From positions 701,759 through 765,758 of the forward strand of contig NZ_JAIVKY010000007.1 in NCBI RefSeq assembly GCF_020524325.1: DNA of 64,000 nucleotides. The letters run 5' to 3'. Shown here one piece after another: positions 51,886-60,499 of the stretch. The stretch is from Sutcliffiella horikoshii (lineage in GTDB: Bacteria > Bacillota > Bacilli > Bacillales > Bacillaceae_I). The notes beneath the pieces are model-generated. The model was not told where the DNA came from. It did not search any database and saw only the letters and a list, made by a program, of their open reading frames with translations. Within the stretch, counting starts at the first letter, position 1; every line of letters begins with the position of its first letter. Both the position numbers and the translations under genes were made by a program.

Positions 51886-52437
51886 ATGGGAGAAAGGTCT
51901 AAACAATTAGTAGGGTCTTGGACACAGGCGATAGGTACAGTGGTGGCGGCGATTGGAAGTACCCCTTCAATACCAATTCATGAGAACGGCAGAAAAGGGT
52001 TAGGTTTGGTTGGAAACGTACTTCAAGCTACAGGAAACGGTCTTGAAGCGGATGCGCAAACGAGTCTAACTTACGGAAAGCTAGGTAATATCATACAAGC
52101 AACAGGAAATGTAACGGTAAGTGCAGGCTTGGCCATTGATTTTCCCGGTGATACCGGCGAAAGGTTAGTAATAAGTGGAGATCTCATTCAGGCATTGGGT
52201 GCGATAACGGCTCTTGGGAGTGCAAGCCGGTCCTACATGGTTTTTGGGAACAGCCTTCAGGCGACAGGGAACTCTTTGCAGGCTATTGGAGGAGTAAGAG
52301 AACTCAAACAGGAAGAAAGAAATGTGTTAGGTCTATCCCAGGTAAGCAATGAAGTTCTAATTGCGTTGGGGAGTTGGATTCAAGCGTTAGGTACCATCCT
52401 CCTAGCAATAGGTTTAACATTAGAAGAAAAAAATTAA
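51886..52437 (+). CDS. Repeat protein (DUF6944-like) downstream of CotA
   Basis: 183 aa built from about six repeats of 25-30 residues with the pattern G-N-x-L-Q-A-x-G-N-x-L-x-A-x-G: WTQAIGTVVAAIG, NVLQATGNGLEA, NIIQATGNVTVSAG, DLIQALGAITALG, NSLQATGNSLQAIG and WIQALGTILLAIG. Small residues every 3-4 positions suggest tightly packed or membrane-interacting helices. No signal peptide. ATG 51886 has AGGCGG 8 bases upstream. Probably co-transcribed with the oxidase, hence possibly spore-associated (inference). Confidence 0.82.
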   Translation: MGERSKQLVGSWTQAIGTVVAAIGSTPSIPIHENGRKGLGLVGNVLQATGNGLEADAQTSLTYGKLGNIIQATGNVTVSAGLAIDFPGDTGERLVISGDLIQALGAITALGSASRSYMVFGNSLQATGNSLQAIGGVRELKQEERNVLGLSQVSNEVLIALGSWIQALGTILLAIGLTLEEKN

Positions 52438-52478
52438 ATCCCCCGATCCTCAAAATCATGTTGAGATCGGGGGATTTT
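52436..52478. terminator. Bidirectional terminator
   Basis: AAATCCCCCGATC / GATCGGGGGATTTTT, perfect over 12 bp, with inner CTCAA/TTGAG pairing. Confidence 0.93.
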
Positions 52479-52498
52479 TATGGTGTCATATTTTCATT

Positions 52499-53473
52499 TT
52501 ACACTCCAATGGTTTCTGCAATATTGGTTTGTCGCAAATAATCCGCCAAAAGTTGTGGAGTCGTCAAATAAAGGAGTCCATTCCCTTCAAGGCTTTTTGG
52601 GTAGCCAAGGGGAATGGTCCTTTTGATTAGTTGGGCATAAAGTTCAGGCTCAGAAAGTACTCGGCTAAATTCCTTTTCTGTAAGCTTCTTTATTAAGGCG
52701 AGTGCTCCAGAGACATGTGGAGCTGACATGGATGTACCACTGAATACGGCATATCTTCCTCCTGGTATGGTTGAGATGATTTTTTCACCAGGTGCTACTA
52801 GGTCAATTTCGTTATTCGAGTTAGTAAAATAAGAGGATTTACGTTGAAGATTGATAGATCCTACAGAAATTACTTCTTGATAGGCCGCTGGATAGGAGAA
52901 TTCTTCCGTAAATTGATTACCATCTCCTTCATTACCAGCAGCGCAAACGACAAGAATATTAGAAGATATTGCTGCTTTGATTGCGTTGTGAAGTTCACTT
53001 ACATCGATAGGTCCGCCGAGCGACATTGAGATTATGTCAACGTTCTGAGAAGCCGCATAGTTGATTGCATTGATAATCCATTCATATTCCCCAGACCCAT
53101 TTTTACCTCCAAGCGCTTTAAGGATGAGTAGCTTTGCCTCTGGGGCGACCCCAATCACACCTGAACCCGGATTGATTGCCGCAATCGTCCCTGCAACATG
53201 GGTTCCATGGCCGTTATAATCGGTAAAGTTTTCTGGATCTCCATTATCGTCGTCCGTGAAATTTCTTCCTCCGATTATTCTGCCTTCAAGATCTGGATGT
53301 TGTGCATCACAGCCAGTGTCGATGACGGCTACCACCATACCTTCCCCTTTATATCCAGCCTGCCAAATAGACGGTGCTTGGATAAGATCGATGCCTTCCG
53401 GGATTTGATGAGTTTCAAACAGCTGGTTTTCCAACTTGTAAGGAATCAAATGGACTAGTTTCTCTTTTTGCAT
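52499..53473 (-). CDS. ispA: Major intracellular serine protease IspA
   Basis: 324-aa subtilase (S8). Catalytic Asp 52 (VIDTGCD), His 89 (NGHGTHVAG) and Ser 248 (GTSMSAPH). No secretion signal; instead the short propeptide HLIPYKLE with the LIPY motif known to inhibit intracellular subtilisins. Close to B. subtilis IspA (GGRNFTDDD and YEWIINAINYA blocks). Degrades cytoplasmic protein in stationary phase. ATG 53473 has TAGGAGGCG upstream; a frame to 53503 has none. Confidence 0.95.
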   Translation of the reverse strand: MQKEKLVHLIPYKLENQLFETHQIPEGIDLIQAPSIWQAGYKGEGMVVAVIDTGCDAQHPDLEGRIIGGRNFTDDDNGDPENFTDYNGHGTHVAGTIAAINPGSGVIGVAPEAKLLILKALGGKNGSGEYEWIINAINYAASQNVDIISMSLGGPIDVSELHNAIKAAISSNILVVCAAGNEGDGNQFTEEFSYPAAYQEVISVGSINLQRKSSYFTNSNNEIDLVAPGEKIISTIPGGRYAVFSGTSMSAPHVSGALALIKKLTEKEFSRVLSEPELYAQLIKRTIPLGYPKSLEGNGLLYLTTPQLLADYLRQTNIAETIGV

Positions 53474-53742
53474 ACAAAAACGCCTCCTAATCATTATTTT
53501 CAAACAGTGTGAAAAAGAAAGAAGGTGTTGCGTGTTAAAGTATTGCTTTCAGAAGATTCTATCAATAATACGTTAAAAATTCAAGTGGCTAATAGACTAA
53601 GAAGACCAAATATGATGTGCATACTATTCTAATTGGTCTTATCACCACTAAGCCCCAAGCCCTACCTCAAAATATGGCTCAGGCTCATTATACGGAATCT
53701 CTTACGGAGGTAAGATAAAGACATAGAAGGGAGGAACAACAA

Positions 53743-54090
53743 ATGAAAAAATTTGGAATGTTTTTAGTAGGTGTTATCGCATTCTTTGTTTTGCTTGCCA
53801 ACATTGGCCCACTTTTGGGGTTGGCCGTTAGTTTGGTAGTCACTTATTATGCAGTTAAAGAATTCGTAAAAACGGATTCCACTGGCACAAAAATCCTGTG
53901 GGGCTTCATCGCTTTTATTGCCATCGCGTTTTCCATCGCTAATGTACCAGCGGTATTAGCAGTTGTTGCAGCGTATATCTTATATGTTGTTTATAAGAAC
54001 TGGAACAAGGAGAAAGCAAACAACGACATCATAGAAGCTGGCGACCCGTTCACTAATTTCGAAAAACAGTGGAACTCATTGAACAAATAA
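53743..54090 (+). CDS. liaI: LiaI-like membrane protein
   Basis: 115 aa: two or three spans (MFLVGVIAFFVLLANIGPLL, LWGFIAFIAIAFSIANVP, VLAVVAAYILYVVYK), then a soluble tail DPFTNFEKQW. In B. subtilis LiaI is the small membrane anchor for LiaH and heads the operon. It is 27 bp before the PspA-type gene. ATG after AAGGGAGGAACAACAA. The name rests on operon position, since the sequence family is short and divergent. Confidence 0.8.
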   Translation: MKKFGMFLVGVIAFFVLLANIGPLLGLAVSLVVTYYAVKEFVKTDSTGTKILWGFIAFIAIAFSIANVPAVLAVVAAYILYVVYKNWNKEKANNDIIEAGDPFTNFEKQWNSLNK

Positions 54091-54117
54091 AACAATATTA
54101 AGGAGAGGAATATTATC

Positions 54118-54768
54118 ATGGCAAACTTATTTTCGAGAATTAAACAGACAATATCTGCAGATTTTCATGAGGTTTTGGATAAAAAGGAGCAAAAGAATCC
54201 TATTGCTATGCTAAATCAGTATTTGCGTGATTGTGAAAAAGAAGTAGAAAAAGTGCGCAAGCTAGTAGAACGCCAGAATTTACTTAAAGAAGAGTTCGTA
54301 AGGGAATACCACGAGGCAAGCAGTCTAGCGGAAAAGCGTATTTCCCAAGCGACCGTTGCGGAAAAAGCTGGTGAGACGGAGCTTGCGACCTTTGCTAAAC
54401 GAGAGCAACAACAATATGAGGAGCGTGCCAATCACCTGAAGCTTTCCTTAGAAAAGGTTTCAGAGGATCTGACTAACCTTGAGCAAAAATATGAAGAAAT
54501 GAAGCACCGCCTGAAGGATATGTATATCAAGCGGATGGAATTAATGGGCAGGGAAAATGTTGCCCGTGCCACACATCGCATGAATCAGGTGGTGGATTCG
54601 AACAAAGCGGAACACTCCTATACAAAATTCAATGAAATGGAAGCCTACTTAGACCGATTGGAACATCAAGTAAACGCCGCCTATCATCACAATACTATTG
54701 ATGCGCGCATTGCCCAGCTTGAAAAAGAAATTACTCAACCAGAAGAGAAAACTCATTCTCTTTCATAA
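54118..54768 (+). CDS. liaH: Phage-shock protein A homologue LiaH
   Basis: 216 aa, PspA/IM30 family. FSRIKQTISADFHEVLDKKEQKNP begins the amphipathic helix and hairpin (core FSRIKQTISADFHEVL), and a long coiled coil follows to residue 190. Forms large oligomers that patch damaged membrane. ATG after AAGGAGAGGAATATTATC. A terminator 17 bp downstream should make liaI-liaH a strong, separate transcript within the lia locus. Confidence 0.92.
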   Translation: MANLFSRIKQTISADFHEVLDKKEQKNPIAMLNQYLRDCEKEVEKVRKLVERQNLLKEEFVREYHEASSLAEKRISQATVAEKAGETELATFAKREQQQYEERANHLKLSLEKVSEDLTNLEQKYEEMKHRLKDMYIKRMELMGRENVARATHRMNQVVDSNKAEHSYTKFNEMEAYLDRLEHQVNAAYHHNTIDARIAQLEKEITQPEEKTHSLS

Positions 54769-54784
54769 TAAAAACTGCTATTCT

Positions 54785-54811
54785 AAAAAGGCGTGCATGT
54801 TGCGCCTTTTT
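54785..54811 (+). terminator. Intra-operon terminator between liaH and liaF
   Basis: AAAAAGGCG / CGCCTTTTT with a 9-base loop. It fits the B. subtilis pattern in which most transcripts end after liaH and few read on into the sensory genes. Confidence 0.8.
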
Positions 54812-54858
54812 AGGGTGTATAAGGATATGTATTCTATAAAAGAGGAGGGATAAGGCGC

Positions 54859-55584
54859 ATGTTGAATAAAATGAAATCCGATTATCTAAGTTTTATTATA
54901 GTAGTGGCTAGTTTGATTTTTCTGTTGGAAATTCTCTTTTTCAATACGGGCCTTATTTTTTCCTTTTTATTTTCTGGTCTTCTAATATATGTAGGCAGGA
55001 AGAAATGGCACTGGCTAATAGGAAAGGCCTTATTTGTCATAGGGTTGTTATCCATTACTTTTACCGTATTCAATATGATGACTTTCAACTTTCTCATTTT
55101 AGCAACAGTCTTGTATTTTTTGTACAAATTCCTGCAAGCAAAAAAACAGCCTGTTGAAATTCAGCCGGACATCCTCCCTGAACGGGAAGAACAGATTGTG
55201 AGAAACGAGCAAAAATGGTTTACTAACAAGCTTTTTGGTAGACAAAAGACACCAGAACATTCGTATACCTGGGATGATGTGAACATCCAATGTGGCATTA
55301 GTGATACGGAAATAGATTTGAGCTACACGGTTCTTCCAAAAGGGGAAAACATCATTTTTATTCGAAATGTCATAGGGAACATACAAATATTGGTTCCGTA
55401 TGAATTGGAACTTAGTATCGTTCACTCCGGGATGGTGGGTTCCATCCATATTCTAGACAAAGAAGAAAAAAGCATTCTCAACCAGACCGTTCATTATCAA
55501 ACAGAAAATTATAAAGAAGCCACACATAAAGTGAAAATCGTCACCTCGATCTTTGTCGGCAGCATTGAGGTGAAGAGGATATGA
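54859..55584 (+). CDS. liaF: LiaF, inhibitor of the LiaSR system
   Basis: 241 aa. Four N-terminal spans (FIIVVASLIFLLEILFF and following), an acidic linker, then the DUF2154/LiaF C-terminal beta domain: CGISDTEIDLSYTVLPKGEN, IRNVIGNIQILVPYELEL, and HKVKIVTSIFVGSIEVKRI. LiaF keeps LiaS off in unstressed cells. Overlaps liaS by 4 bases (ATGA). ATG after GGAGGGATAAGG. Confidence 0.92.
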   Translation: MLNKMKSDYLSFIIVVASLIFLLEILFFNTGLIFSFLFSGLLIYVGRKKWHWLIGKALFVIGLLSITFTVFNMMTFNFLILATVLYFLYKFLQAKKQPVEIQPDILPEREEQIVRNEQKWFTNKLFGRQKTPEHSYTWDDVNIQCGISDTEIDLSYTVLPKGENIIFIRNVIGNIQILVPYELELSIVHSGMVGSIHILDKEEKSILNQTVHYQTENYKEATHKVKIVTSIFVGSIEVKRI

Positions 55585-56624
55585 GTATTTTACAAAGGCA
55601 AGTTTTGTGGGCAATTTGTATCTCTTTCATAAGCTTTCTCGTGTTTGGAACGATAACTTATTTCTTTTTTCCAATAATCAGTCTAGAAGCTCTGTGGGTA
55701 CTAGAGGTAATGGATCTTCCATTCATCTTGTTTTTAACAATTGTCAGTCTTGGCTTAGGAAGCCTCTTTGGCTTGTTTTCCGGGGGGTATTGGAAAAAGC
55801 AACTAAACAACGTATATGAAGAACTGAAAGCGGTGGAACAAGGGAGAAGTCTATGTGAAGTACCAGGAAGCAGTATTCAGGAGTTAACTTCCATGGAAGA
55901 GGTTATATGGAAACTGCACAATCAGATACAAGAACAAACAAAAATCTCCCAAAAGATTGCAAATGAAAAGGCAGAAGACCTTGAGAATAGGATACAGGAA
56001 ATTGTTTCACAAGAACGAAACAGATTGGCAAGAGAGTTGCATGATTCTGTCAGCCAGCAACTCTTCGCAGCCTCCATGCTGATGTCTGCATTAACGGAAA
56101 CTAGAGGAGAATCTGGGACTGATAGCAATGAAACAAAGCAACTGCGATTAGTAGAGGAAATGATTCACCAGTCTCAGTTGGAGATGCGGGCACTGCTCCT
56201 TCATTTACGACCTGTCGCATTAAAAGGAAAAACGCTTCAAGAAGGTGCAGAGGAATTATTAGTAGAGCTTATCCAAAAAGTTCCGATGAGTATCACCTGG
56301 AAGATTGAACGTTTTTCCATCGATAAAGGTGTGGAGGATCATCTATTTAGGATCCTGCAGGAGACATTATCCAACACATTACGGCACTCCAAAGCCAATG
56401 CGGTCGAGGTATTACTTATTCAAAGGGAGAACTTCGTCATATTGCGGGTAGTGGATGACGGAATCGGATTTGATGTCGAGCAGGCAAGGGCAGGTTCTTA
56501 TGGCTTGCAAAACATGCATGAACGTGCGGTTGAGTTAGGTGGTACGTTGAAAATAGTAAGTGTGGTAAATGAGGGAACAAGATTGGAAGTGAAAGTTCCC
56601 AAATTAGACGTAGAGGAGGCTTAA
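55581..56624 (+). CDS. liaS: Sensor histidine kinase LiaS
   Basis: 347 aa. Two spans with a very short outer loop (intramembrane-sensing type), HAMP-like linker, HisKA_3 with His 154 in ARELHDSVSQQLFA, and HATPase (LSNTLRHSKANAVEV, DDGIGFDVEQ, GSYGLQNMHERAV). Detects cell-wall stress such as bacitracin via LiaF. Couples to liaF upstream and lies 6 bp before liaR. Confidence 0.93.
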   Translation: MSILQRQVLWAICISFISFLVFGTITYFFFPIISLEALWVLEVMDLPFILFLTIVSLGLGSLFGLFSGGYWKKQLNNVYEELKAVEQGRSLCEVPGSSIQELTSMEEVIWKLHNQIQEQTKISQKIANEKAEDLENRIQEIVSQERNRLARELHDSVSQQLFAASMLMSALTETRGESGTDSNETKQLRLVEEMIHQSQLEMRALLLHLRPVALKGKTLQEGAEELLVELIQKVPMSITWKIERFSIDKGVEDHLFRILQETLSNTLRHSKANAVEVLLIQRENFVILRVVDDGIGFDVEQARAGSYGLQNMHERAVELGGTLKIVSVVNEGTRLEVKVPKLDVEEA

Positions 56625-56630
56625 GTTATA

Positions 56631-57263
56631 ATGATTAGAGTGTTGTTTGTAGATGATCATGAAATGGTACGTATTGGTGTTACGGCATATCTGTCCGCTC
56701 AACCCGATATAGAAGTCGTGGCAGAAGCTGATGATGGAGCTGTTGCAATTGAGCTGGCGCTGAAACATAAACCTGATATAATTTTAATGGATTTAGTTAT
56801 GAAGGAAATGGACGGAATTGAAGCAACCAGAAGAATCATGGAACAATGGCCGGAAGCGAAAATCATTATTGTTACGAGCTTTCTAGATGATGAAAAAGTC
56901 TATCCTGCACTTGAAGCGGGAGCTACCAGTTATATGCTGAAAACCTCCAAAGCAAGTGAAATTGCTAATGCAGTCCGTTCCACCTTTAATGGACAATCTA
57001 TTCTAGAGCCTGAAGTGGCAGGAAAAATGATGCAAAAGATGCGCAGGAAAACCGAAATCCTTCCTCATGAGGAGTTGACCAACAGAGAAATGGAGATTCT
57101 CCTTCTCATGACGCAAGGGAAAACAAATCAAGAAATAGCAGATGAGTTGTTCATCGCACTTAAGACTGTGAAGGTGCATGTAAGTAATATACTGGCAAAA
57201 CTTCAAGTTCAAGACCGTACACAGGCGGTCATCTATGCATTTAAGCACTCATTAGTGAACTAA
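56631..57263 (+). CDS. liaR: Response regulator LiaR (NarL/FixJ family)
   Basis: 210 aa. Receiver domain with Asp 54 in [12 protein letters not shown], Thr in IVTSFLDDE and Lys in MLKTSKAS; C-terminal LuxR-type HTH ([36 protein letters not shown]). Activates the liaI promoter in B. subtilis. ATG after GAGGAGG. The terminator stem overlaps its stop codon. Confidence 0.94.
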   Translation: MIRVLFVDDHEMVRIGVTAYLSAQPDIEVVAEADDGAVAIELALKHKPDIILMDLVMKEMDGIEATRRIMEQWPEAKIIIVTSFLDDEKVYPALEAGATSYMLKTSKASEIANAVRSTFNGQSILEPEVAGKMMQKMRRKTEILPHEELTNREMEILLLMTQGKTNQEIADELFIALKTVKVHVSNILAKLQVQDRTQAVIYAFKHSLVN

Positions 57264-57275
57264 TGGGTGTTTTTT
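57246..57275 (+). terminator. Terminator overlapping the liaR stop
   Basis: CACTCATTAG / CTAATGGGTG with a TGAA tetraloop and six Ts. The stop codon lies in the 3' arm. Confidence 0.88.
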
Positions 57276-57324
57276 ATGATACTATTTATAGTAGAGACAA
57301 AATTCATCTTGGGAGGCTTCTTAC

Positions 57325-57564
57325 ATGAACAAACAACTTATCGTCTACTCAGCACCAGGCTGCAGGGATTGTGAATTGGTAAAGGAATTTCTAAAAGAGC
57401 ATCAAGTATCTTATGAGGTCAGAGATCTTCTGGCAAACCGGGAGTACCAAGAGGAAGTAGAGAAATTCGGATTTATGGGTATTCCGGTTACGGCTGTTGG
57501 TGACCAGGCAGTAAAAGGATTTAACCCAGGTGAATTAAATAGGCTGATAGATCTTGTAAAATGA
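57325..57564 (+). CDS. Glutaredoxin-like (NrdH/Grx family) protein
   Basis: 79 aa thioredoxin fold: IVYSAPGCRDCELVKEFL with the redox CxxC (Cys 13, Cys 16), FMGIPVTAVGDQAVKGF with the cis-Pro, and a last helix. Reduces disulfides or mixed thiols using thioredoxin reductase or bacillithiol. ATG after GGGAGGCTTCTTAC. 29 bp precede the methyltransferase gene, likely the same transcript. Confidence 0.9.
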   Translation: MNKQLIVYSAPGCRDCELVKEFLKEHQVSYEVRDLLANREYQEEVEKFGFMGIPVTAVGDQAVKGFNPGELNRLIDLVK

Positions 57565-57593
57565 AGGTCGGGGCAAACAGAGGAGTAAAATGA

Positions 57594-58544
57594 TTGGCAG
57601 AGCATAAGAAACCGACGTTTATTTATACGTACGCATATAGCAAGGAAGAACGTTCTCTGTGCCATTTGGAGATGCGGTCCTTTTTTGGCAAGGAAACAGA
57701 TGATAACATTATTAAAAGCAACATCAAGATTGATCCAAGCAGAAGCCCGTTTATCCGTGAAAGAATGGAAGTGATTTATGAAGGGTATACACTCCAGGAA
57801 CTCATAGATCAAGTCAAGGATATCAAGATGGGGGACCAAACTTTCAAGGTTATATTCTCCAAGATAAATGATAGGAAAGCTCCTAATACGATTGAATATC
57901 AAGAACGTCGTGATATCGAACGTGCTATCGGATGGGTTATTGAAGGAGAGGCGGATGTCCATCAACCTGATCATATTTTCGGCATGGCCACTGTCGGTGA
58001 ACGCTGGTATTTTGGCCATTATTTGAAAAGTGAAGCGGTATGGCTTCAGCATACGAAAAAACCTAGGGAATATTCAACCGCTTTAAGTACCCGGGTGGCA
58101 AGGGCTGTATCCAATATAGCTGTCCCCGATCCTGAGGGTATAAAGTCCATCGATCCTTGCTGTGGGATAGGAACGGTACTTGTTGAAGCATTATCCATGG
58201 GGATTGATATAGATGGCAGAGATATTAACCCGCTTGTGGTAAACGGATCAAGGGAAAATATTGAACATTTCGGCCTTAAAGGTAATGTCACGCTCGGCCC
58301 GATCTCGGAAGTAACGAATCACTACGATGTGGCAGTTATTGATATGCCGTACAATCTTTATACGCATGCCACTCCAGAAGACCAGCTATCCATCTTAAAG
58401 CATGCACGCCGCTTTGCAAAGAAAGTCGTCGTCATCACTATCGAGACAATGGATGACATGGTGAAGGAAGCCGGGTTCACCATTATCGATCGTTGTGAAA
58501 CCCAAAAGGGATATTTTACAAGAGAGATTTTAGTATGTGAATAA
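57594..58544 (+). CDS. TRM11/THUMP-like RNA guanine methyltransferase
   Basis: 316 aa. An N-terminal region (to about 170) ahead of a Rossmann-like MTase: SIDPCCGIGTVLVEALSMG (SAM motif I) near 182, DGRDINPLVVNGSRENI (motif II), and VIDMPYN (motif IV), where D-M-P-Y corresponds to the D/N-P-P-Y of N2-guanine MTases such as TrmG10/Trm11. Likely modifies tRNA. TTG 57594 with GAGGAG 8 bases upstream. Ends in a terminator shared with the amidase. Confidence 0.85.
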   Translation: MAEHKKPTFIYTYAYSKEERSLCHLEMRSFFGKETDDNIIKSNIKIDPSRSPFIRERMEVIYEGYTLQELIDQVKDIKMGDQTFKVIFSKINDRKAPNTIEYQERRDIERAIGWVIEGEADVHQPDHIFGMATVGERWYFGHYLKSEAVWLQHTKKPREYSTALSTRVARAVSNIAVPDPEGIKSIDPCCGIGTVLVEALSMGIDIDGRDINPLVVNGSRENIEHFGLKGNVTLGPISEVTNHYDVAVIDMPYNLYTHATPEDQLSILKHARRFAKKVVVITIETMDDMVKEAGFTIIDRCETQKGYFTREILVCE

Positions 58545-58550
58545 AAGTTG

Positions 58551-58581
58551 AAAAAGAGACCATTAAGCGGGTCTCTTTTTT
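58551..58581. terminator. Bidirectional terminator
   Basis: AAAAAGAGACC / GGGTCTCTTTTTT with a 7-base loop, between convergent genes. Confidence 0.9.
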
Positions 58582-58588
58582 CATAAGT

Positions 58589-59284
58589 CTAATAACCTAT
58601 TCTAGACCAATCAAACAACTCTCCCGGATCGCTTTTCCGGACAGGGGCGTATTCGTGATGGCCAACGATATGTTCCCGGTCGTTTTGGATTAATGGATTG
58701 CGCTTCAAAATATCATCCAACAATATCTTTAATGAAGCATACTGAGCATCTGTGTACCCGATATGGGAAGGTGGGATGGAATCATATACATCCGTTGGCA
58801 TAATTGAAAGCATCTCTTCCTTCGTCCCTATCGCCAGTAATTCTATTCCAATCGAATAGTCGTTCAAACCACTCTCATACTCTTGGTAGTTTAATAAATG
58901 TCCTTTTCCGGCATGAAAGGCTGCACGTTCTTCCGGCACCAAGAGGTAGATCTCACCATCCCGGTCTATCATATAATGAGCAGATACCTCATACTCTTCA
59001 AAAAGTGAATAGACCTCTTCAATATTGTAAGGGTCTTGTGGGGAACGAAGAGCGTTATTTGTAAAGTGGAGCATGACGTGTGTGATGGGGGCGCCTCTTA
59101 CTCTTGAATTTTTCTTTGGGAGGAGCCATTCTTTCATCTCTAAGCTCGAAGGTTTAGAGGGAACTAATATTATTTGATCTGTCATTGGTGTTACAGTTTT
59201 CAATTGTTTTTCTTCATGAACCGTGGGCTGGCTACAACCAACTAATAACAATATTGTAAAAATTATAAAGATAGTTTTTAGCAT
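58589..59284 (-). CDS. N-acetylmuramoyl-L-alanine amidase lipoprotein (Amidase_2)
   Basis: 231 aa. Lipobox LLVGC (Cys 17), linker to about 60, then an Amidase_2/PGRP-type domain: ITHVMLHFTNNAL with the first Zn His, EVSAHYMIDRDGEIYLLVPEE (core SAHYMIDRDGEIYLLV), AAFHAGKG, IGIELLA, and HIVGHHEYAP with the other ligands. Cleaves the muramic acid-L-Ala bond of peptidoglycan from the membrane surface. ATG after AAGAGGAAATATTA. Confidence 0.92.
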   Translation of the reverse strand: MLKTIFIIFTILLLVGCSQPTVHEEKQLKTVTPMTDQIILVPSKPSSLEMKEWLLPKKNSRVRGAPITHVMLHFTNNALRSPQDPYNIEEVYSLFEEYEVSAHYMIDRDGEIYLLVPEERAAFHAGKGHLLNYQEYESGLNDYSIGIELLAIGTKEEMLSIMPTDVYDSIPPSHIGYTDAQYASLKILLDDILKRNPLIQNDREHIVGHHEYAPVRKSDPGELFDWSRIGY

Positions 59285-59317
59285 TAATATTTCCTCTTTA
59301 CATAGACTTCACTTATA

Positions 59318-60247
59318 TTAATTCTTTTTGAAAAGTGGAAATCCTGCTATTAGTTTTGGCAGCCATTGTCCATTGACAATTATTACTCCAACGATGATGA
59401 TGATTCCACCTAAAACACCATGTACAAGAATCTTTTCGTGCAGAATAACAACCGCTGCCAATAAAGTAGATAGTGGCTCTAAATAAAGAAACATAGAAAC
59501 TTTTGATGCCGCCATCACCTCATGTGCTTTTCCCCAGTACCAATATGCAATACCTGATACGAATATTCCAAGAAACACAAGATGAGTCCACTCACCAAGA
59601 GATAATAGCTTCAGTGCCTCCCATCCTTTATTTCTAATAAGGAATGGAGTAGTAAGAATGAACCCGACTAAACTCATATAAAATGTCACAAGAAGTGCTG
59701 GATAAGGGATACGAAGGCCTTTCAATAGGATGGAATAGATAGCCCAATTCAAAGTACTTAAAATCATTAATAGAAAGCCTAAGTTAATAGTTAATGAGAA
59801 GGGCTGTCCGTTTCTTGCGGAAGTAATAAGTAATACACCCAATACAGAGAGGATCATCCCTATAGCCTTTGAAAGTGTCATTTTTTCATGCAAAAAAATC
59901 ATAGATAGGAGTACTGTAAAAATTGGCGAAAAGGAAATAAGCCACCCTGCAGAAGAAGCATTAATGGTTAAAAGGGCGGTTGCCTGCAATGCCTGATGCA
60001 CAAAAACTCCCAAAATTCCTAATACGATTAGATGGGGAACGTATCGAATGGAAATCTGGAATCTTTCTCGTGTTAACAGTAATAAAATGAACAAAAACAA
60101 AGCCCCTATACCAAATCGCATGACTAGTAATGTAAATGGATCAAGCTTATATAGTACAGCCTTGGTGGATACAAATGAAATGCCCCAAAAGCTGATGGCC
60201 ATGGTGGCATAAATGGATGCAGCAAAGGTGTTTCTAAAGGGAATCAT
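59318..60247 (-). CDS. EamA-family (DMT) transporter
   Basis: 309 aa, ten spans as two EamA repeats: FWGISFVSTKAVLYKLDPF opens the first and NWAIYSILLKGLRIPYPALL (core IYSILLKGLRIPYPAL) the second; FLYLEPLSTLLAAVVILHE is the conserved end. Exporter or permease of amino acids or metabolites; substrate unknown. ATG after AAGGTTGAGAG. Not close in sequence to the other DMT gene at 61325. Confidence 0.9.
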   Translation of the reverse strand: MIPFRNTFAASIYATMAISFWGISFVSTKAVLYKLDPFTLLVMRFGIGALFLFILLLLTRERFQISIRYVPHLIVLGILGVFVHQALQATALLTINASSAGWLISFSPIFTVLLSMIFLHEKMTLSKAIGMILSVLGVLLITSARNGQPFSLTINLGFLLMILSTLNWAIYSILLKGLRIPYPALLVTFYMSLVGFILTTPFLIRNKGWEALKLLSLGEWTHLVFLGIFVSGIAYWYWGKAHEVMAASKVSMFLYLEPLSTLLAAVVILHEKILVHGVLGGIIIIVGVIIVNGQWLPKLIAGFPLFKKN

Positions 60248-60330
60248 TATCTCTCAACCTTCTTTCAGCGGACTATCTCTACCATCATATGCTTGTCCTG
60301 CTGAAAGATATTCTAGAGATTACCACATAG

Positions 60331-60362
60331 AAAAAGGCACCACATGTACATGTGGTGCCTTA
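60331..60362 (-). terminator. Terminator downstream of tRNA-Ala
   Basis: Perfect palindromic stem AAGGCACCACATG / CATGTGGTGCCTT, then TTTTT on the minus strand, directly after the tRNA 3' end. Confidence 0.93.
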
Positions 60363-60366
60363 GATA

Positions 60367-60438
60367 TGGAGCGGATGGGATTCGAACCCACGACCCCTTC
60401 GCTGCCAGCGAAGTATTCTCCCACTGAACTACCGCCCC
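60367..60438 (-). tRNA. tRNA-Ala (anticodon GGC)
   Basis: Minus-strand cloverleaf: acceptor GGGGCGG / CCGCTCC (one G-T), D arm GTTC..GAAT, anticodon stem CTTCG / CGAAG with loop CTGGCAG (anticodon GGC, codons GCC/GCU), T arm GTGGG-TTCGAAT-CCCAT, discriminator A. CCA is not encoded (TAT follows). A promoter lies upstream and a terminator directly downstream, so it is a solitary tRNA gene. Confidence 0.95.
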
Positions 60439-60453
60439 GGTGAGAATGAGTTT

Positions 60454-60481
60454 ATTTTATCAAAATTTTTTTCTTTTGCAA
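60454..60481 (-). promoter_or_regulatory. Promoter of tRNA-Ala
   Basis: Minus-strand TTGCAA (60476-60481), 16-bp spacer, TAAAAT (60454-60459), 15 bp before the tRNA 5' end. Confidence 0.65.
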
Positions 60482-60499
60482 ACGTTTTTTTATAAAGTT

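Noticed and set aside
57411..58052. 213-codon frame antisense to the glutaredoxin and methyltransferase genes
   Set aside because: Spans two real genes on the other strand, and has no start signal.
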